A stretch of 61,381 nucleotides of DNA, taken from contig JADJVE010000013.1 of assembly GCA_016716715.1 (NCBI GenBank), positions 1 to 61,381 on the forward strand, given 5' to 3'. Below are positions 16,922 through 28,700 of this stretch, piece after piece; positions within the stretch are counted from its first letter, which is position 1, and the number at the start of each line of letters is the position of its first letter. The notes below the pieces were generated by a model. The model had not been told where the DNA came from. It was given only the letters and a program-made list of their open reading frames with translations, and searched no databases. The stretch is from Acidobacteriota bacterium. Lineage in GTDB: Bacteria; Acidobacteriota; Thermoanaerobaculia; UBA5066. The position numbers were made by a program, and so were the translations under genes.

Positions 16922-17311
16922 TCACCAGATCGTCCGGACGCCCTCCGCCCTCCTGAGGGCCTCGTCCCTCGTGACGAACGCGGCGCCGAGCTCTCGGGCC
17001 GTGGCGACGAGGATCCGATCCGCGGGGTCGCCCGGAAAGCCGTCCCCGAGACGAGTCGAGCGGACCGCGATCTCCGGAGTGAGCGGCACGAGCGTCACGC
17101 GCGGCAGCGCGAGCGCCTGACGGATCCAGACGAGGACGTCGCGGTCCAGCTCGAGCCGGCCTTTCGCGACGAGCATGGCGACCTCCCAGGTGGAGATGGC
17201 GCTCACTCCGACCGCGGGGGAGTCCGCGATCGCGCGGCGGGCCCGCGCGGAGAGGCGCCGGGGCGTCTCGGCCGCCCACCAGACCCACGCGTGCGTGTCG
17301 AGGAGGATCAC
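16922..17311 (-). CDS. PIN-domain ribonuclease toxin (VapC-like)
   Basis: A 129-residue PIN domain toxin. Acidic metal-binding residues appear in order: D5 (ILLDTHAWVWW), E in SAISTWEVAML, and D residues in FPGDPADRILVATA and VTRDEAL. VapC toxins cut specific RNAs and are held by the antitoxin encoded upstream. The GTG start at 17311 overlaps the antitoxin stop by 4 bases (GTGA). The longer in-frame extension upstream is rejected because it runs through the antitoxin. It looks intact. Confidence 0.9.
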   Translation of the reverse strand: MILLDTHAWVWWAAETPRRLSARARRAIADSPAVGVSAISTWEVAMLVAKGRLELDRDVLVWIRQALALPRVTLVPLTPEIAVRSTRLGDGFPGDPADRILVATARELGAAFVTRDEALRRAEGVRTIW

Positions 17312-17535
17312 CGGGCGGCGCGCCAGACCTCGCCGGTCGGGCGCACGAGGTCGCGCTCGCGCCGAACGCTGCCCTTGAGGCTGCGGATGGCCTCGGGCGC
17401 GGCGGCCGTGACCCGGGCGACGGGCCGGCCGCGTTTCGTGACGACGATCGGGCGGCCCGTCTCGGCGACCTCGTCGAGCAGCGCGAGGCACTTCGCCTTG
17501 AAGGTTCCCGCCGGAATGACACGTGCGGTCTTCAT
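17308..17535 (-). CDS. Phd/YefM-type antitoxin (VapB-like)
   Basis: A 75-residue antitoxin with the Phd/YefM N-terminal DNA-binding fold (VIPAGTFKAKCLALLDEVAE, then IVVTKRGRPVARV) and a positively charged C-terminal toxin-binding tail (RRERDLVRPTGEVWRA). ATG 17535 is preceded by a direct repeat that is probably its own operator. It overlaps the PIN toxin start by 4 bases, so the two are translationally coupled. Such antitoxins repress their own promoter, more strongly when bound to toxin. Confidence 0.9.
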   Translation of the reverse strand: MKTARVIPAGTFKAKCLALLDEVAETGRPIVVTKRGRPVARVTAAAPEAIRSLKGSVRRERDLVRPTGEVWRAAR

Positions 17536-17555
17536 GGTCACGAGAATATGGTCAC
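17534..17555 (-). promoter_or_regulatory. Probable operator/promoter of the VapBC-like pair
   Basis: Two perfect direct copies of ATGGTCAC (17534-17541 and 17548-17555, on the plus strand) are separated by 6 bases. They start at the antitoxin start codon. Read on the minus strand the intervening bases include TATTCT, a fair -10. Bound antitoxin would cover both the promoter and the start codon. Confidence 0.5.
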
Positions 17556-17620
17556 TTCGGGGCGGCGTCAAGGCCGGCGCTCCGACCCGGGTTCCGGTCG
17601 ATGCGAGAATGGGTCTCGAC

Positions 17621-18487
17621 ATGAAGAAGAGCTGCGGCCTCTCGCTCCTCGTGTGGCTCGCGTGCATGGGCGCCTACGGTTGGCTCGCGTGGACGAAGAC
17701 CGGGGAGAAAATCCCGGCGGCCGCGATCGGGTTTCTCGGCGGGACGTTCGCCGCGATGCTGTTCGGGTCGGCGGCGGGCCTCGTCACGGGCGGCGGTGAT
17801 CGCGAGGCCCTGAAGCGGGCGGTGGCCGGGGAGCCGCCGAAGGACGGCCGTCTCGAGGCCGCGAGCGGGCGCGTGCGCCCCCTCGGCGCCGCGCTCGAGG
17901 CCCCGTTCACGGGTCGCGCGTGCGTCGCCTTCGAGTACAACGTCAAGAACCCCGAGGCCGAGCGGAGCGACTTCGCCGGCGTCGCCCTCGCGCCGTGCGC
18001 GATCGACTCTGCGCGGGGTCCCGTCCGGATCCTGGGCTGGTCGATGCTCGACGAGTTCCCGAAGGCGTTGCAGGAGGAGATCGATCGGGAGCGCGGCCTC
18101 GCCTACCTCAGGGGCGCGACGTTCGAGCCGCTCGGCCTCACGAACGTGCTCTCGTTCTTCAAGAACCTCGTGACGGACCAGGACGGCGCCATCCGCAAGG
18201 ACATGCGCATCGCCGACGGCGAGCCGGATCTGGGCGGCAAGCGCATCGAGGAGAAGGTCGTCCCCGTGGGTTCCACCGTGACCGTCCTCGGCATCTGGTC
18301 GGAGGCCGAGCGGGGCTTCGCGCCCGGGTCGTCGGCGATGCTGAATCGGCTCTACCCGGTCAGCCCGTCTTCCATCCTGCTCGACCTGCGCGGCAGCGCG
18401 CTGAAGACATTCGGAATCGCGCTCGTCTTCTTCATCGCGCTCCACGCCATCCTCGTGCCGATGTGGTTCCTCGCGCCCGGCCGCTGA
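17621..18487 (+). CDS. Membrane protein with GIDE-like domain
   Basis: A 288-residue protein with two N-terminal hydrophobic segments (LSLLVWLACMGAYGWLAW and AAIGFLGGTFAAMLFGSAAG) and a C-terminal one (FGIALVFFIALHAILVPMWF). The soluble middle begins ASGRVRPLGAALEAPFTG and CVAFEYNV. This resembles the GIDE domain of bacterial MUL1-like membrane proteins, in which an alpha/beta domain lies between membrane helices. No RING motif is present, so a ubiquitin-ligase function is not implied. An in-frame ATG at 17609 is an alternative start. It converges with the TPR lipoprotein gene. Confidence 0.6.
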   Translation: MKKSCGLSLLVWLACMGAYGWLAWTKTGEKIPAAAIGFLGGTFAAMLFGSAAGLVTGGGDREALKRAVAGEPPKDGRLEAASGRVRPLGAALEAPFTGRACVAFEYNVKNPEAERSDFAGVALAPCAIDSARGPVRILGWSMLDEFPKALQEEIDRERGLAYLRGATFEPLGLTNVLSFFKNLVTDQDGAIRKDMRIADGEPDLGGKRIEEKVVPVGSTVTVLGIWSEAERGFAPGSSAMLNRLYPVSPSSILLDLRGSALKTFGIALVFFIALHAILVPMWFLAPGR

Positions 18488-18508
18488 CCGTGGGCGCGGC
18501 GCGCGGCT

Positions 18509-19630
18509 TCAGCGTGGCGCATCCGCCAGATGCTGAGCCTCGGCGCTCGACGGGTCGCGCTTGAGCGCCTTCTGCGCGGCCTTCCGCGCGGCATCCGGGC
18601 GGCCCCGCGCGAGCTCGGCGCGCGCGATCGCGAGCCACGGGTCCGCGAGCTTGGGGTCGAGCGACGCGGCCTCGCGGTAGTTCCTGATCGCGGTGGCCGG
18701 GCTGCCGGCGCGGAGCTCCAGGTCGCCGCGCACGATGAGCGCGTACGGCGAGGCGCGGCGCAGGTCGAGCGCGCCCAGCGCCGCCCGCGCCTCGGCGGCC
18801 TTGCCCTCCTCGACGTACAGCGCCGCGAGATTCTGGAGGAGCGGAGGAGAGCCGGGCTCGACCTCGAGCCCTTTCCGGAGCGCGGCGAAGGCCCCGGGGA
18901 CGTCGCCGTTCCTCCACTTCGCGAGGCCGAGGTTCGCGTAGAGGGACCCCAGCCCCGGCCCGAGCTTCACGGCGATCTCGAGGTCGTGCAGGGCCTCCTG
19001 AAACTCGCCCTTTCCGAGGTGCGCGATGCCGTCGTTGCTCGCGCGGATGGCGGCGACCATGTAGTCGTCGAGAAGGGTCAGGCGCCCCGTGAGCTGGTCG
19101 GCCATCCGGTAGAAGTCGTAGACCTTCGCGCTGCGGCCGTTCACCTCCATGTACACGGCGATCATGTGGTTGTACGTGACGATGAGGTCGCCCTGGCGCT
19201 CGGACGTCCCCCGCGTCGAGACGAGCGCCGCGTGCAGGCGGATGCCGAGCGAGCGCCCCATCGCGATGAAGAGGTTCGTGAAGGAGACGCAGTTCCCGCG
19301 CCGCTTCTCGAAGGCGTCCGTCGCGGAGAACGTGGAATTCCTCTCGTACTCGAACGTCCAGGAGCCTCCGTCGATGAGCGCGGAGCGCAGGTGCTCGAGC
19401 CGGTCCTCGTCCCGTCCGACCCCGCCGATGGCCAGCGCGGCGGCCTCGATGGCCGGCGTCGCGGCCATCGGGTTCGGCGCCTCGGCGGGGTCGACGCCGC
19501 GGCGCTCGAGGCCCGCGTTCCAGCTCTTCGGGCTCACCGCGAAGCCCGGTGTCCCCTCGGTCGAGACGCAGCCGGTCAGGGCCGCGGCGAGCGCGGCGGC
19601 AAGGAGGGCGGGGACGCGCGTGCGAGTCAC
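18509..19630 (-). CDS. Lipoprotein with transglutaminase-like and TPR domains
   Basis: A 373-residue lipoprotein. The signal peptide ends in the lipobox LTGC (C21). A transglutaminase-like domain follows: a candidate catalytic Cys in EKRRGNCVSFTNLFIAMGR, and His in VTYNHMIAVYM. At least four TPR units run from about residue 205 to the end (GEFQEALHDLEIAVKLGPG; GDVPGAFAALRKGLEVEPG; GSPATAIRNYREAASLDPK; RPDAARKAAQKALKRDPS). It probably acts at the cell envelope in protein binding or processing. It is divergent from the giant operon, with 167 bases between them. Confidence 0.8.
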   Translation of the reverse strand: MTRTRVPALLAAALAAALTGCVSTEGTPGFAVSPKSWNAGLERRGVDPAEAPNPMAATPAIEAAALAIGGVGRDEDRLEHLRSALIDGGSWTFEYERNSTFSATDAFEKRRGNCVSFTNLFIAMGRSLGIRLHAALVSTRGTSERQGDLIVTYNHMIAVYMEVNGRSAKVYDFYRMADQLTGRLTLLDDYMVAAIRASNDGIAHLGKGEFQEALHDLEIAVKLGPGLGSLYANLGLAKWRNGDVPGAFAALRKGLEVEPGSPPLLQNLAALYVEEGKAAEARAALGALDLRRASPYALIVRGDLELRAGSPATAIRNYREAASLDPKLADPWLAIARAELARGRPDAARKAAQKALKRDPSSAEAQHLADAPR

Positions 19631-19797
19631 TCCCCCAATCTACGCTCCGGCGAGGTGCGGGGTTGCGTCGGCCGGGCTCGGAAAACGCTCGATTTGTCCC
19701 CCATGGAGCCCCGTGATATGACGCGCAGCCAACAGGTTAGGTTCCGGCCCCGTTTTCTCGGCCGAACGTTCGAGATGGTCCCCCAAGGGGCGTGTCG

Positions 19798-22700
19798 ATG
19801 GCGTATCGCCGGAGGCTCAAAGGTCTCTCGAAAGAGCCCGTTCCTTCGGGCTCCGAGAAGCCGCGCCCGCACGCCCGCAGGACACTGCGCCGTGCCTTGA
19901 GAGTTGTTCGCACAGTCGTCGGAGCCCTTCTTCTGTGCGTCGGAGGTGCGGCGCCAGTCGTCGCGCAACCCGGCAGCCCGCTCGGAACCGCCCAGCTCCA
20001 GATCTCCGGCGCGCGGCTCACGCTCTACGCCGACGCGCTGACGACCGACGTCGAGCAGTGGGTCAACGTCGGCGAGGCCGCGCGCGTGCGCACGTGCTAC
20101 GGCACAGGCGCGGCGTGCGGCACGGCGGCCGCCGGCTCGGTTCCGGGTCTCAAGGTCGTCGGCGACCTCTCCGGACCGGAACTGCCGCAGGCGATCCCGT
20201 ACGAGACGGCGCCGGGCGGGACGTTCTTCCTCCCGGGCTTCCAGCGCGAGGGCGACTACCTGCTGTCGAACATCCGGCTCGTCGAGACGGCAACGGGCCG
20301 CGTCCTCGCGAACGCCGAGCCGTCCCTCGCGACGGTCCACGTCACGCAGATTCTCCTCGCGTCGGCGACCGTCACCCGAATGACGCTCGCCGACCTCCAG
20401 GCCCGCGGCATCACGATCACGCAGCAGAACTTCAACGCGTTCAAGTTTGCGGTGGGGTTCGTCTTCTCCGGGACCACCGTAATCATCGACCTGCCGGTTC
20501 TCTACAACGGCAACGGCACGACGCAGATGCTCTCGGGGCCCACGGTGAAGCTCGACGGACTGCCGCCAGCCGTCGCGAACGCCGTCAGGCGCTGGCAGCC
20601 GCCGAACATCGTCCCGTTCCAGCTCAACGCGACCGGTCCCCGCGTCCCGAAACCCGGCGGCGGGGACGACGAGGTCACCAATCCCGAGTACCCGCTCTAC
20701 GGCGCGATCGTCCTGCCCGGCAGCGTCTCGTTCCTGAATCAGTTCTTCGACGCGAAGCTCATCGTCGCGAACGGCGCGCCCGGCGGCTCGGGCGCGACCC
20801 TGCAGAACGTGACGGGCGCCATGAAGCTCCCGTCGGGCGAGGTCCTGCGCCTCGCATCCACGGCGCCGCCGGTGGCGGTCGGGCAGAAGCTTCCGGTTCT
20901 GAACGCGAACGGACAGGCGGCGATGGGACCCGGCGAGCAGGGGACGGCGAGCTGGACCGTCGAGGGCCTGCTGCCGGGCACGCACGTGCTGCGCATGGAG
21001 ATCGAGGCGGACCTCGCGCGCCCGGGGCGGCCGGTCCTCGCGACCGGCGGCGTCGTGCAGGCGGCGGTGGAGGTCGTGGACGCGCGCTTCCAGCTCGCGT
21101 TCAACCATCCCGACGTCGTCCGAACGGGCGAGCCCTACTCGCTCTACGTCACGGTGACGAACCTCTCGCGCGCGGCGCAGAACCTCGTCACGCTGGATCT
21201 CGCGACGGAGAACATCTCGGGCGCGCACAAGTTCGACGCGCAGGAGTCGTTCGCGAAGACCATCCCGACGCTCGCGCCGGGCGCGTCGGAGACTCTCGAG
21301 TACCGCCTCGTCGCGGACGTGACGGGGACGTGCGTCGCGACGACCTTCCAGGCGACCGGCGGCGCCACGGGAGTCATCCGCCTGCGCGCGGGGGTGGGTG
21401 AAGCGGGGATCCCGCTGTCGCCGGCGGCGCTCATCCTGCCGCGTTTCACGAACCTCCTGCCGAAGAGCCTCGTGGACGCCGACGTGCGCCTCCTCGGCCT
21501 CGCGTACAGCCTCGCGACCGCGCCGGCCGGCGCGACGCCGGCCGGCCTGCCGCATCCGCTCAAGGGCGACGTCGAGCGCCGCGCGATCGATCTCGGCGAG
21601 GCCGGGCAGCGGCTCTACCTTCAGGATAGGCTCCTCGAATCGCTCGAGGCCCTCGCGCTCGACCAGCTCGGAAACCGCCACGACCTTCCGGAGTACGACG
21701 GCCTGCGCCGCGCGCTCGACCGCGGCGCGCAGGCCTCGACCGCGCTCGGCGACCTCTTCCGGCTCGAGCAGCAGGGCCGCAACCTCACGGCGGCCGACTT
21801 CGTCGACCACTTCGCCGCGACGGCGGGCTACGGCCGCCCGTGGATGGCGGCCGCGCTCGTGCCGAACGGCTCGCAGCCCGCGCCGACGCTCGAAGTGCGC
21901 CAGTCCTCGGCGGCCGGCACGGCGTACCTCGCGTACACGAGCGAGGATCCGTCGCGCCTCCGGAGCCTTCCCTACGGCGAGATCTACGCGATCCACGACG
22001 TGCCCGGCGGCACGAAGATGCCGTTCGCCCTCGCGGGCCGGCTCGACGCCGCGGCTTCGTATCGCGTCGACCTGCACGCGGCGCCGACGGGCGCCTCGGG
22101 CCGCCTCGTCCTCGTCGTCCCGTCCGACGACCTCTCGGGATTCCGCAAGGTCGACTTCGGATTCCTGACGATGGGCGCGAGCGAGGTCTGGGAAGTTCGG
22201 GCGGTCAAGGCGGCGGGCGACGCGGCGCTGACGTTCACGCTCGTCTACCCGGGCACGGGAGCGCCGGTCCCCGGCGCGCCGGCGCCGTCCGTCACGAATC
22301 TCTCGCTCCCGCCCTTCCGGCTGATCGGCGCCGTGCAGGATCCCGAGCTCGACCGGTACGGCCTCGGGATCTCGTACCTCTTCAACCGCCCGCCCGACAA
22401 GGCGTCCGCCGAGGCGCCCTCGAGCTACGCCGTCCGCTCCACGTTCCACGGGCAGGACACGGCGTCGCCCGCCGTCACGGTGGACCGCGTGGCGACGAAG
22501 GCCGGCGCCGCGGCGTACTGGCAGCCCAACAGCGAGCGCGTCGTGAACGTGCGCTACCAGAGCCCGATCAGCGCGCTGAACGGGATCTTCGAGAGCGTGC
22601 CCGTGATCCGCCACGAGCACCTCCTCGTCACGAACGCGATCCGCGACGTGCGCGGGACGCCGCTCGATCCGCAGGTGCCGGCGATCGTCGCCGATCCGAA

Positions 22701-25700
22701 CCGGACCGGAGGGCTCGTCGAGGGGAAGGTTCTGCGCGGCGACGGCACGCCGGCCGCGGGCTCGAAGGTCCAGCTCCTGCGTTACCGAAAGGTCGTCAAT
22801 CCGAGCACGCCCGAGGGCGAGCAGCTGTATCTCGACGTCGTGGCCGAGGCGGTCGCCGGGGCGGACGGCGCGTTCTACTTCGACTTCGTCGAGGAGCCGC
22901 CGCCGCCGGGACATTCGATCGGGCACCCGCCGAACCTGCTCTCCGAATCCGTCCAGTCCGGCTTCACGCTCCGCGCGATCGTCCCGGCGGGCGCCGATCC
23001 GGTCCTCCAGCCCGAGGAACGCGCGGAGGTCTCGACGATCGTCCGCCTCCAGAACCGTCTTCTCAGGGTCAACATCGCGCTCCTCGGGCGCGGCACGGTC
23101 AAGGGGCGGCTCGTCCACGCGGACGACGGCTCGCCCGTGACGGACGGGACCGTCGCGGCCGCGAGCACGCTCTTCCCCGAGCAGCGCACGGTTCAGCCCG
23201 CGGCGGACGGCTCGTTCACGTTCGGCGGGCTGCCGGTCGGCCCGATCACGCTCTCGGGCCGCGACGTCGCGGGCAACCGCGTCTACCAGACGGTCGGAAT
23301 CCAAAGGCCCGGCGACGTCGTGAACGTGACGCTCCAGCTCGGGCGGACCGGGCCTCCGAAGACCGGCACGGTGTCCGCGAAGGTGATGCGCCTCAGGAGC
23401 GGCAGCCCGCGGCCGCCGCCCGTTCCGTCGCCGGGCGCGACGGTCGCCGTCTACTCGAACGGCACCTTCATCGAGTCGAAGATCGCCGACAACCTAGGCA
23501 ACGCGACGTTCACGGGCGTGCCGGCCGGAAAGGTCACGCTGCAGGCCGCGGACTTCAGCGTCTCGCGCACGCCCGCGCTCACGGACCTCACGCTCGCGGC
23601 CGACGCGACCGTCTCGGCGACGCTCACGCTCTCCGACGCCGCGCCGCGCAGCGTCGTCGGCCGCGTCCTCTTCCACGACGGGCCCTCGAACACGAACCTT
23701 CCGGTCAAGGGAGCGGTCGCCTTCATCGCCGGTCCCGGCAGCTTCGCGTACACGGACGCGACGGGGACGTACCGGATCGACGGCGTGCCGGTGCAGGGCG
23801 TCGGCGAGGCCGCGTACGCCGTGACCGCGTTCGACAACGTGCGCGGCCTGCAGGGGCAGACGGCGCTCGCGCCGGTGCTCGACACGGGAGACGGAACGCC
23901 GGTGCTCGCGGCCGACATCCTCCTGAAGAGCATGTCCGGCGGGATCGACGGCGTCGTCGTCGACCCGCTCGGCCGGCCCTACGGCGGCGCCGCGGTCGAG
24001 CTCGGGACGGACATCACGACCCTCGCGCGCGGCGACGGCCGCTTCTCTTTCGACGACATCGCCGTCGGGAACGACTGGCTCGTGGTCGCGCACGTCGGCG
24101 ACGGTCTCGTGGCGGGGAAAGTGGGTTTCTTCGGGCAGGCAACCGCGTCGATCGTCTTCGGCGGCCACAGGCCGTTCGTGACGATCCGCATGGCGGGCTC
24201 GGGCGTCGTGAACGTCCGGACGCGCACCTCGGCGTCGCAGGGCGTCCTCTCGCCGATCACGTACCGGCCGACGGTCTATTCAAACGCGTCGATCGGGCCC
24301 CTCACCGGCAACCCGATCCAGACGACGACGGATCCGGACGGCCGTCTCACGCTCGTCCTCCCGGTCGGCGCGTTCTCGCTGACGGCCATCAACCCGCTGA
24401 ACGGCAACAGGTCCTTCAGCCGCTCGATCGACTATCCCGGGCAGGTGATCAACCTCGACGTCGTCTTCGACACGGCGTCCACCGTGACGGGACACGTCGT
24501 CGGCGTGGACGGCGTCACGCCCGTTCCGAACGCGGACGTGTCGTTCACCGCGAGCGGCCTCCTCCCGCAGGTCCAGCGGACGGACGGCCAGGGCGCGTTC
24601 CGCTACGAGCTCGTGCCGCGGGGCGCCGTGTCGGTCACCGCGGCCGCGCTCGTGGGCAGCGTGGACCGCGTCGGCCGGGCGGACGGCGTCATCACCGGGC
24701 CGGGACAGGAACTGGATCTCACGGTGGTCATGAAGGCGCAAGGGACCGTGCGCGGGCGCGTCGTGGACGTCGCGGGCGGCGTCCCGGCGCCGCTCGCGTT
24801 CGCGCAGTTCTGCGTGCAGGAGTCCGGCTTCCCGAACCGCCGGCTGCCCGCGGGCACGGGGTTCTTCTCCGCGGACGCGCAGGGGGCGTACGAGGTCTCG
24901 CACGTCTTCGCGGGAGGCGTCACGGTCGTCGCCCGCGACCGCAACCAGGTCACGCGGCAGGGGAGCGTGCGCGGAGAGATCAAGGCCGACTTCCAGGTGG
25001 TCACGCTGTCCGACATCGTGATGACGACGTCGGTCGGGTCGATCGGGGTCACGGTGCGCGATCCCGATTCGGGCGCGCCCGTGGCGGACGCGGTCCTCAC
25101 GCTCTCGAACGGCGACGTGACGGTGGCCGACGTCAACGGCCAGGCCTCGTTCGACGCGCTGCCGCTCGACACGTACTCGGTCCACGCGTTCCACGCCCCG
25201 ACCGGGCGCGCCGGCCTCACGAGCGGCCTCAGGCTTCAGAACGCGGGCGACCGCGTGGACGCGATCGTGGTCCTCGACACACGCGGACAGGTCGGCGGAA
25301 CGCTCTGGGACGACGCCGCGAAGACGGCGGCGGTCGGCGGAGGAACGATCCAGCTCACGGGCCGCGCGAACGGCCAGCTGTGGGGGACTTCGATCAGCGC
25401 GCTCGCGACGACTTCGTCCGAACCCGGCACGCTCGGGCGATTCCTCTTCGACGGCATGCCGCCGGGCTCGTACACGCTCGCGGCGGGCGTCACGACTTCC
25501 CCGCGCCGCGCCGCGGCCTCGCTCTCGACCACGCCAACCGCACCGGTCGTCTCGATCGACCTCGTCCTCGAGCCCGCCCTCGACCGGTTCGTCCGGCTCT
25601 TCGAGAACCTCACGGCCGGAATCTCCGAGGTCAACCCCGCGAACGGCATCTTCGCGCTCACGCTCACGCAGTCGGCGGGCTGCCCGCCGGGTTGCGTCTA

Positions 25701-28700
25701 CTCCTTCACGACGGGCACTCCCTTCGCGCCGTATCCGGGGCATCTCTATCGCTTCCAGAACGTCCTGACGGCACAGAGCCTCGCGGTCTCGGCGCAGGAG
25801 TCGAGCGGCAAGCTGAGAACCGGGAAGATCTCGGGCACGGGCGCGTTCGCGGGCAGCGGCACGACCTCCGACCCGTACCGGCTCGTCCTCCGCGCGAAGG
25901 GCCGCGTCGTCGTCACCGTCCGCGACGCGGCGAGCCAGCCCGCGCAGGCGAACGTCACGCTGGACTCGGCGGGCGGCCATTACGAGGCCGCGACGGACGC
26001 GGCAGGTGTCGCCACGTTCGATGCAGTCCTGTCCGGCGACGTCTATGCGGCCGCGCGCGTTTTGGCCACGGGCTTCGGCGGCACCGCGGCCGGGGCGCTG
26101 CAGTTCGACGACCAGACGCTGAACCTCGGGATCACGCTCGCCGCCGCCGTCCTCGCCCACGGCGTCGTGTATCACCCGCCGGCGGGCGACGTCTGGAACG
26201 GCGATGTCGCCACGCTCACGCCGGAGAGCGGCGCGATCGTCCAGATCCGCGACTCGGGCGGCACGCTCCAGATCGTGACGACGGGGGCCGACGGCACGTA
26301 TCGCTTCGCGGGCCTGCGCACGGGCGCGTACACGATCAGCGCGAGCGACGCGCTCGTGGTCTCGCTCGCGAACGGCGGCGGGACCCTTTCCGGCCCGAAC
26401 GGAAACGACAACGCGCTGCCGCCGCTCGTGCTCGACGCCTCGCGGCCGACGATCGTCTCGATCGTCCCGCCGCCGGGCAGCGTCGGCGTCTCCCGCAACG
26501 CCCCTGTCGAGATCACGTTCTCCGAGCCGCTCCTCGCTTCGGTGCTGCCGTCGGGCGGGCCCACGTCGCCGTACTTCACGCTCCGCGCCGCGAGCGGGCT
26601 CTCGCCCGCGGGAGCGTGGACGGCCTCGACGAATCTCGCGGGCCAGCAGGTCGTCCGCTTCACGCCGGCCGGCCTCTACGACAACACGGCGGTCTACAGC
26701 ATCACGATCGCCGGAGGACCCTCCGGCGTGCGCGACCGCGCGGGCCGCCCGCTCACGGACCTGGGCGACGTCGGCTCCAACTTCACGACGTCCGACACCG
26801 TGGGGCCGCTCGTCGTGGGGACCGTACCCGTGCTCGACCGCCCGGTCGACCCCGTCGCGCCGATCCGCTTCGACTTCAGCGAGGTCGTCACCGCCACGCC
26901 GCAGGAGCTGGACGGCTCCGGGCCGACGCCCGCCGCGCAGCTCTTCTGGCAGCAGAACGGGAACGCGACCTGGCAGCCGGTGCCGATCACGATGTTCCTG
27001 TCGCGCGGCGGGTACTCGCTCGTCGTCGTGCCGCCCACGGGCGTCACGTACCAGAACGACAGCCTGAAGCGCCGCATCCATCTCTCCCGCCTGAAGGACG
27101 CCACGGGCAACGCGATGGCGGACTACGAGAGGGACTTCCGCGTCTACGACCTCAACCCGCCGCACGTCGACGTCGCGTTCCCGGCGGGGGCGCCGACGGG
27201 CCAGCTCGTCGGCGGATCGCCGTACACGCTCGCGCCGGTGCTCACGAGCCTCGACGACCTGCCGCAAGGCGACGTCGACCGCGTCGAGTACTTCCTCGCC
27301 TCGTCGGGCGACCCGTCGACGCCGGCCTCGACGCCCGCGTTCACGGCGCGGACCTCGCCGTTCGGGTGGACGTTCGTCGCGGCCTACGTCGGGAACGGCA
27401 TCGACCCGCGCCTCTTCCCGGTCTGGGTGAAGGCGACCGACACGTCCACGAACGCGAGCAACGTCGTGAAGCTCGCGATGACGGTCCTCCCGAATGCGCC
27501 GCCCGTGGTCGCGTCCGTCGCGGCGGCGGCGACGGCGCCCGTCGCGGGGACGTTCTACGCGGGCTCGGCGCTCGCGGCGACGGTCGCGGGCGTCGCGGAT
27601 CCGGACGGTAGCGCGATCACGCTCACGGCCGAGCTCCGGAAGAACAACGCGGGCAGCCCGAACGACCCGGCCGACCTCGTCGCGAGCCTGCCGTCGCAGG
27701 TGCTCACGAAGCCGGGGGCCGGATGGGGCGCGCTGCCACCGCCCGTCTTCGCGGCGGCCGTCCCGCTCGCCATGGCCGAGGGAACGTCGCTCTTCTTCCG
27801 CGTAAGAGCGACGGACGCGCTCGGCTCCTTCGCTACCGCCGAGTCCGCGCGCTTCGCGGTCGCGCACGACCCGAACCCGCCGGCCGTCGATTCTTTCGTC
27901 GCGCGGCTCTCCGGCTCGGCGTCCCCGGCTTCGCAGTTCTTCATCGGGCAGAAGCTCGTCCTCGAGTTCCGCGCGCGCGACGCCGAGACCGCCGTGCGCA
28001 CGACGTCGATCGCGCTCTCCGGCGTCTTCACGTCGCCGCAGGCCGCGACGCTGGTCGGGGGCACGACGAACCTGTATCGCACGGCGGAACTGACGGTTCC
28101 CGCGACGGTGCCTCCGGGCGGGCTCGCGGTCAACGCGACGGCGTCCGCCACGGACTGGGGCGGCAACACGGGCACGTCGCCGCTGACGTTCAACGTCTCG
28201 CCAACGCCCGACCCGTACGCGCCCGCCGCCACGTGGCTGACGCCGTGGGAGGGCGGTGCCTGGCCCGCTGCGTACACGTCCACGGTGTCGGCGCAGGGCA
28301 CCGCGCTGCTCCTGCGCGTCAAGGTCTCGGATCTCGACCGCGTCAGCAACGCGGACGTGCCCGGCACGATCGCGAGCGTCCAGTTCAAGGGCCCGGCCGA
28401 CGCCGCGGGAACGCTTGCGCCAGCGTTCGTGGACGGGACTCCGGTCGCGGGACTCGTGGACGGCCTCGGGAACGGAATCTGGGAGGCGCTCTGGCGTGTG
28501 CCGAACGGCGTCGCCGCGGGGACGCAGCTGCCGTTCCAGGTGCGCGTCGTGGACGCGGGCGCGAACGTGACGACCGCCGACGCGCACCTCAGGGCGGTGG
28601 CGCCGCGCAAGGTCTACGAGGCCGCGGAGGTCGCCGTGCTTCCGGCCGACACGCTGATCGGCGCGGGTGGCGACGCGGCGGGGCCGGTCTTCCTCCTCGA

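Noticed and set aside
17621..18487. E3 ubiquitin ligase function for the GIDE-like membrane protein
   Set aside because: There is no RING or other ubiquitin-transfer motif. The similarity is limited to the GIDE-like middle domain and membrane layout.
19781..19797. Hairpin hiding the ribosome site of the first giant gene (CCCC-AA-GGGG)
   Set aside because: The loop would be only 2 bases, too tight for a stable stem at that exact position, and GC-rich near-palindromes are frequent by chance here.
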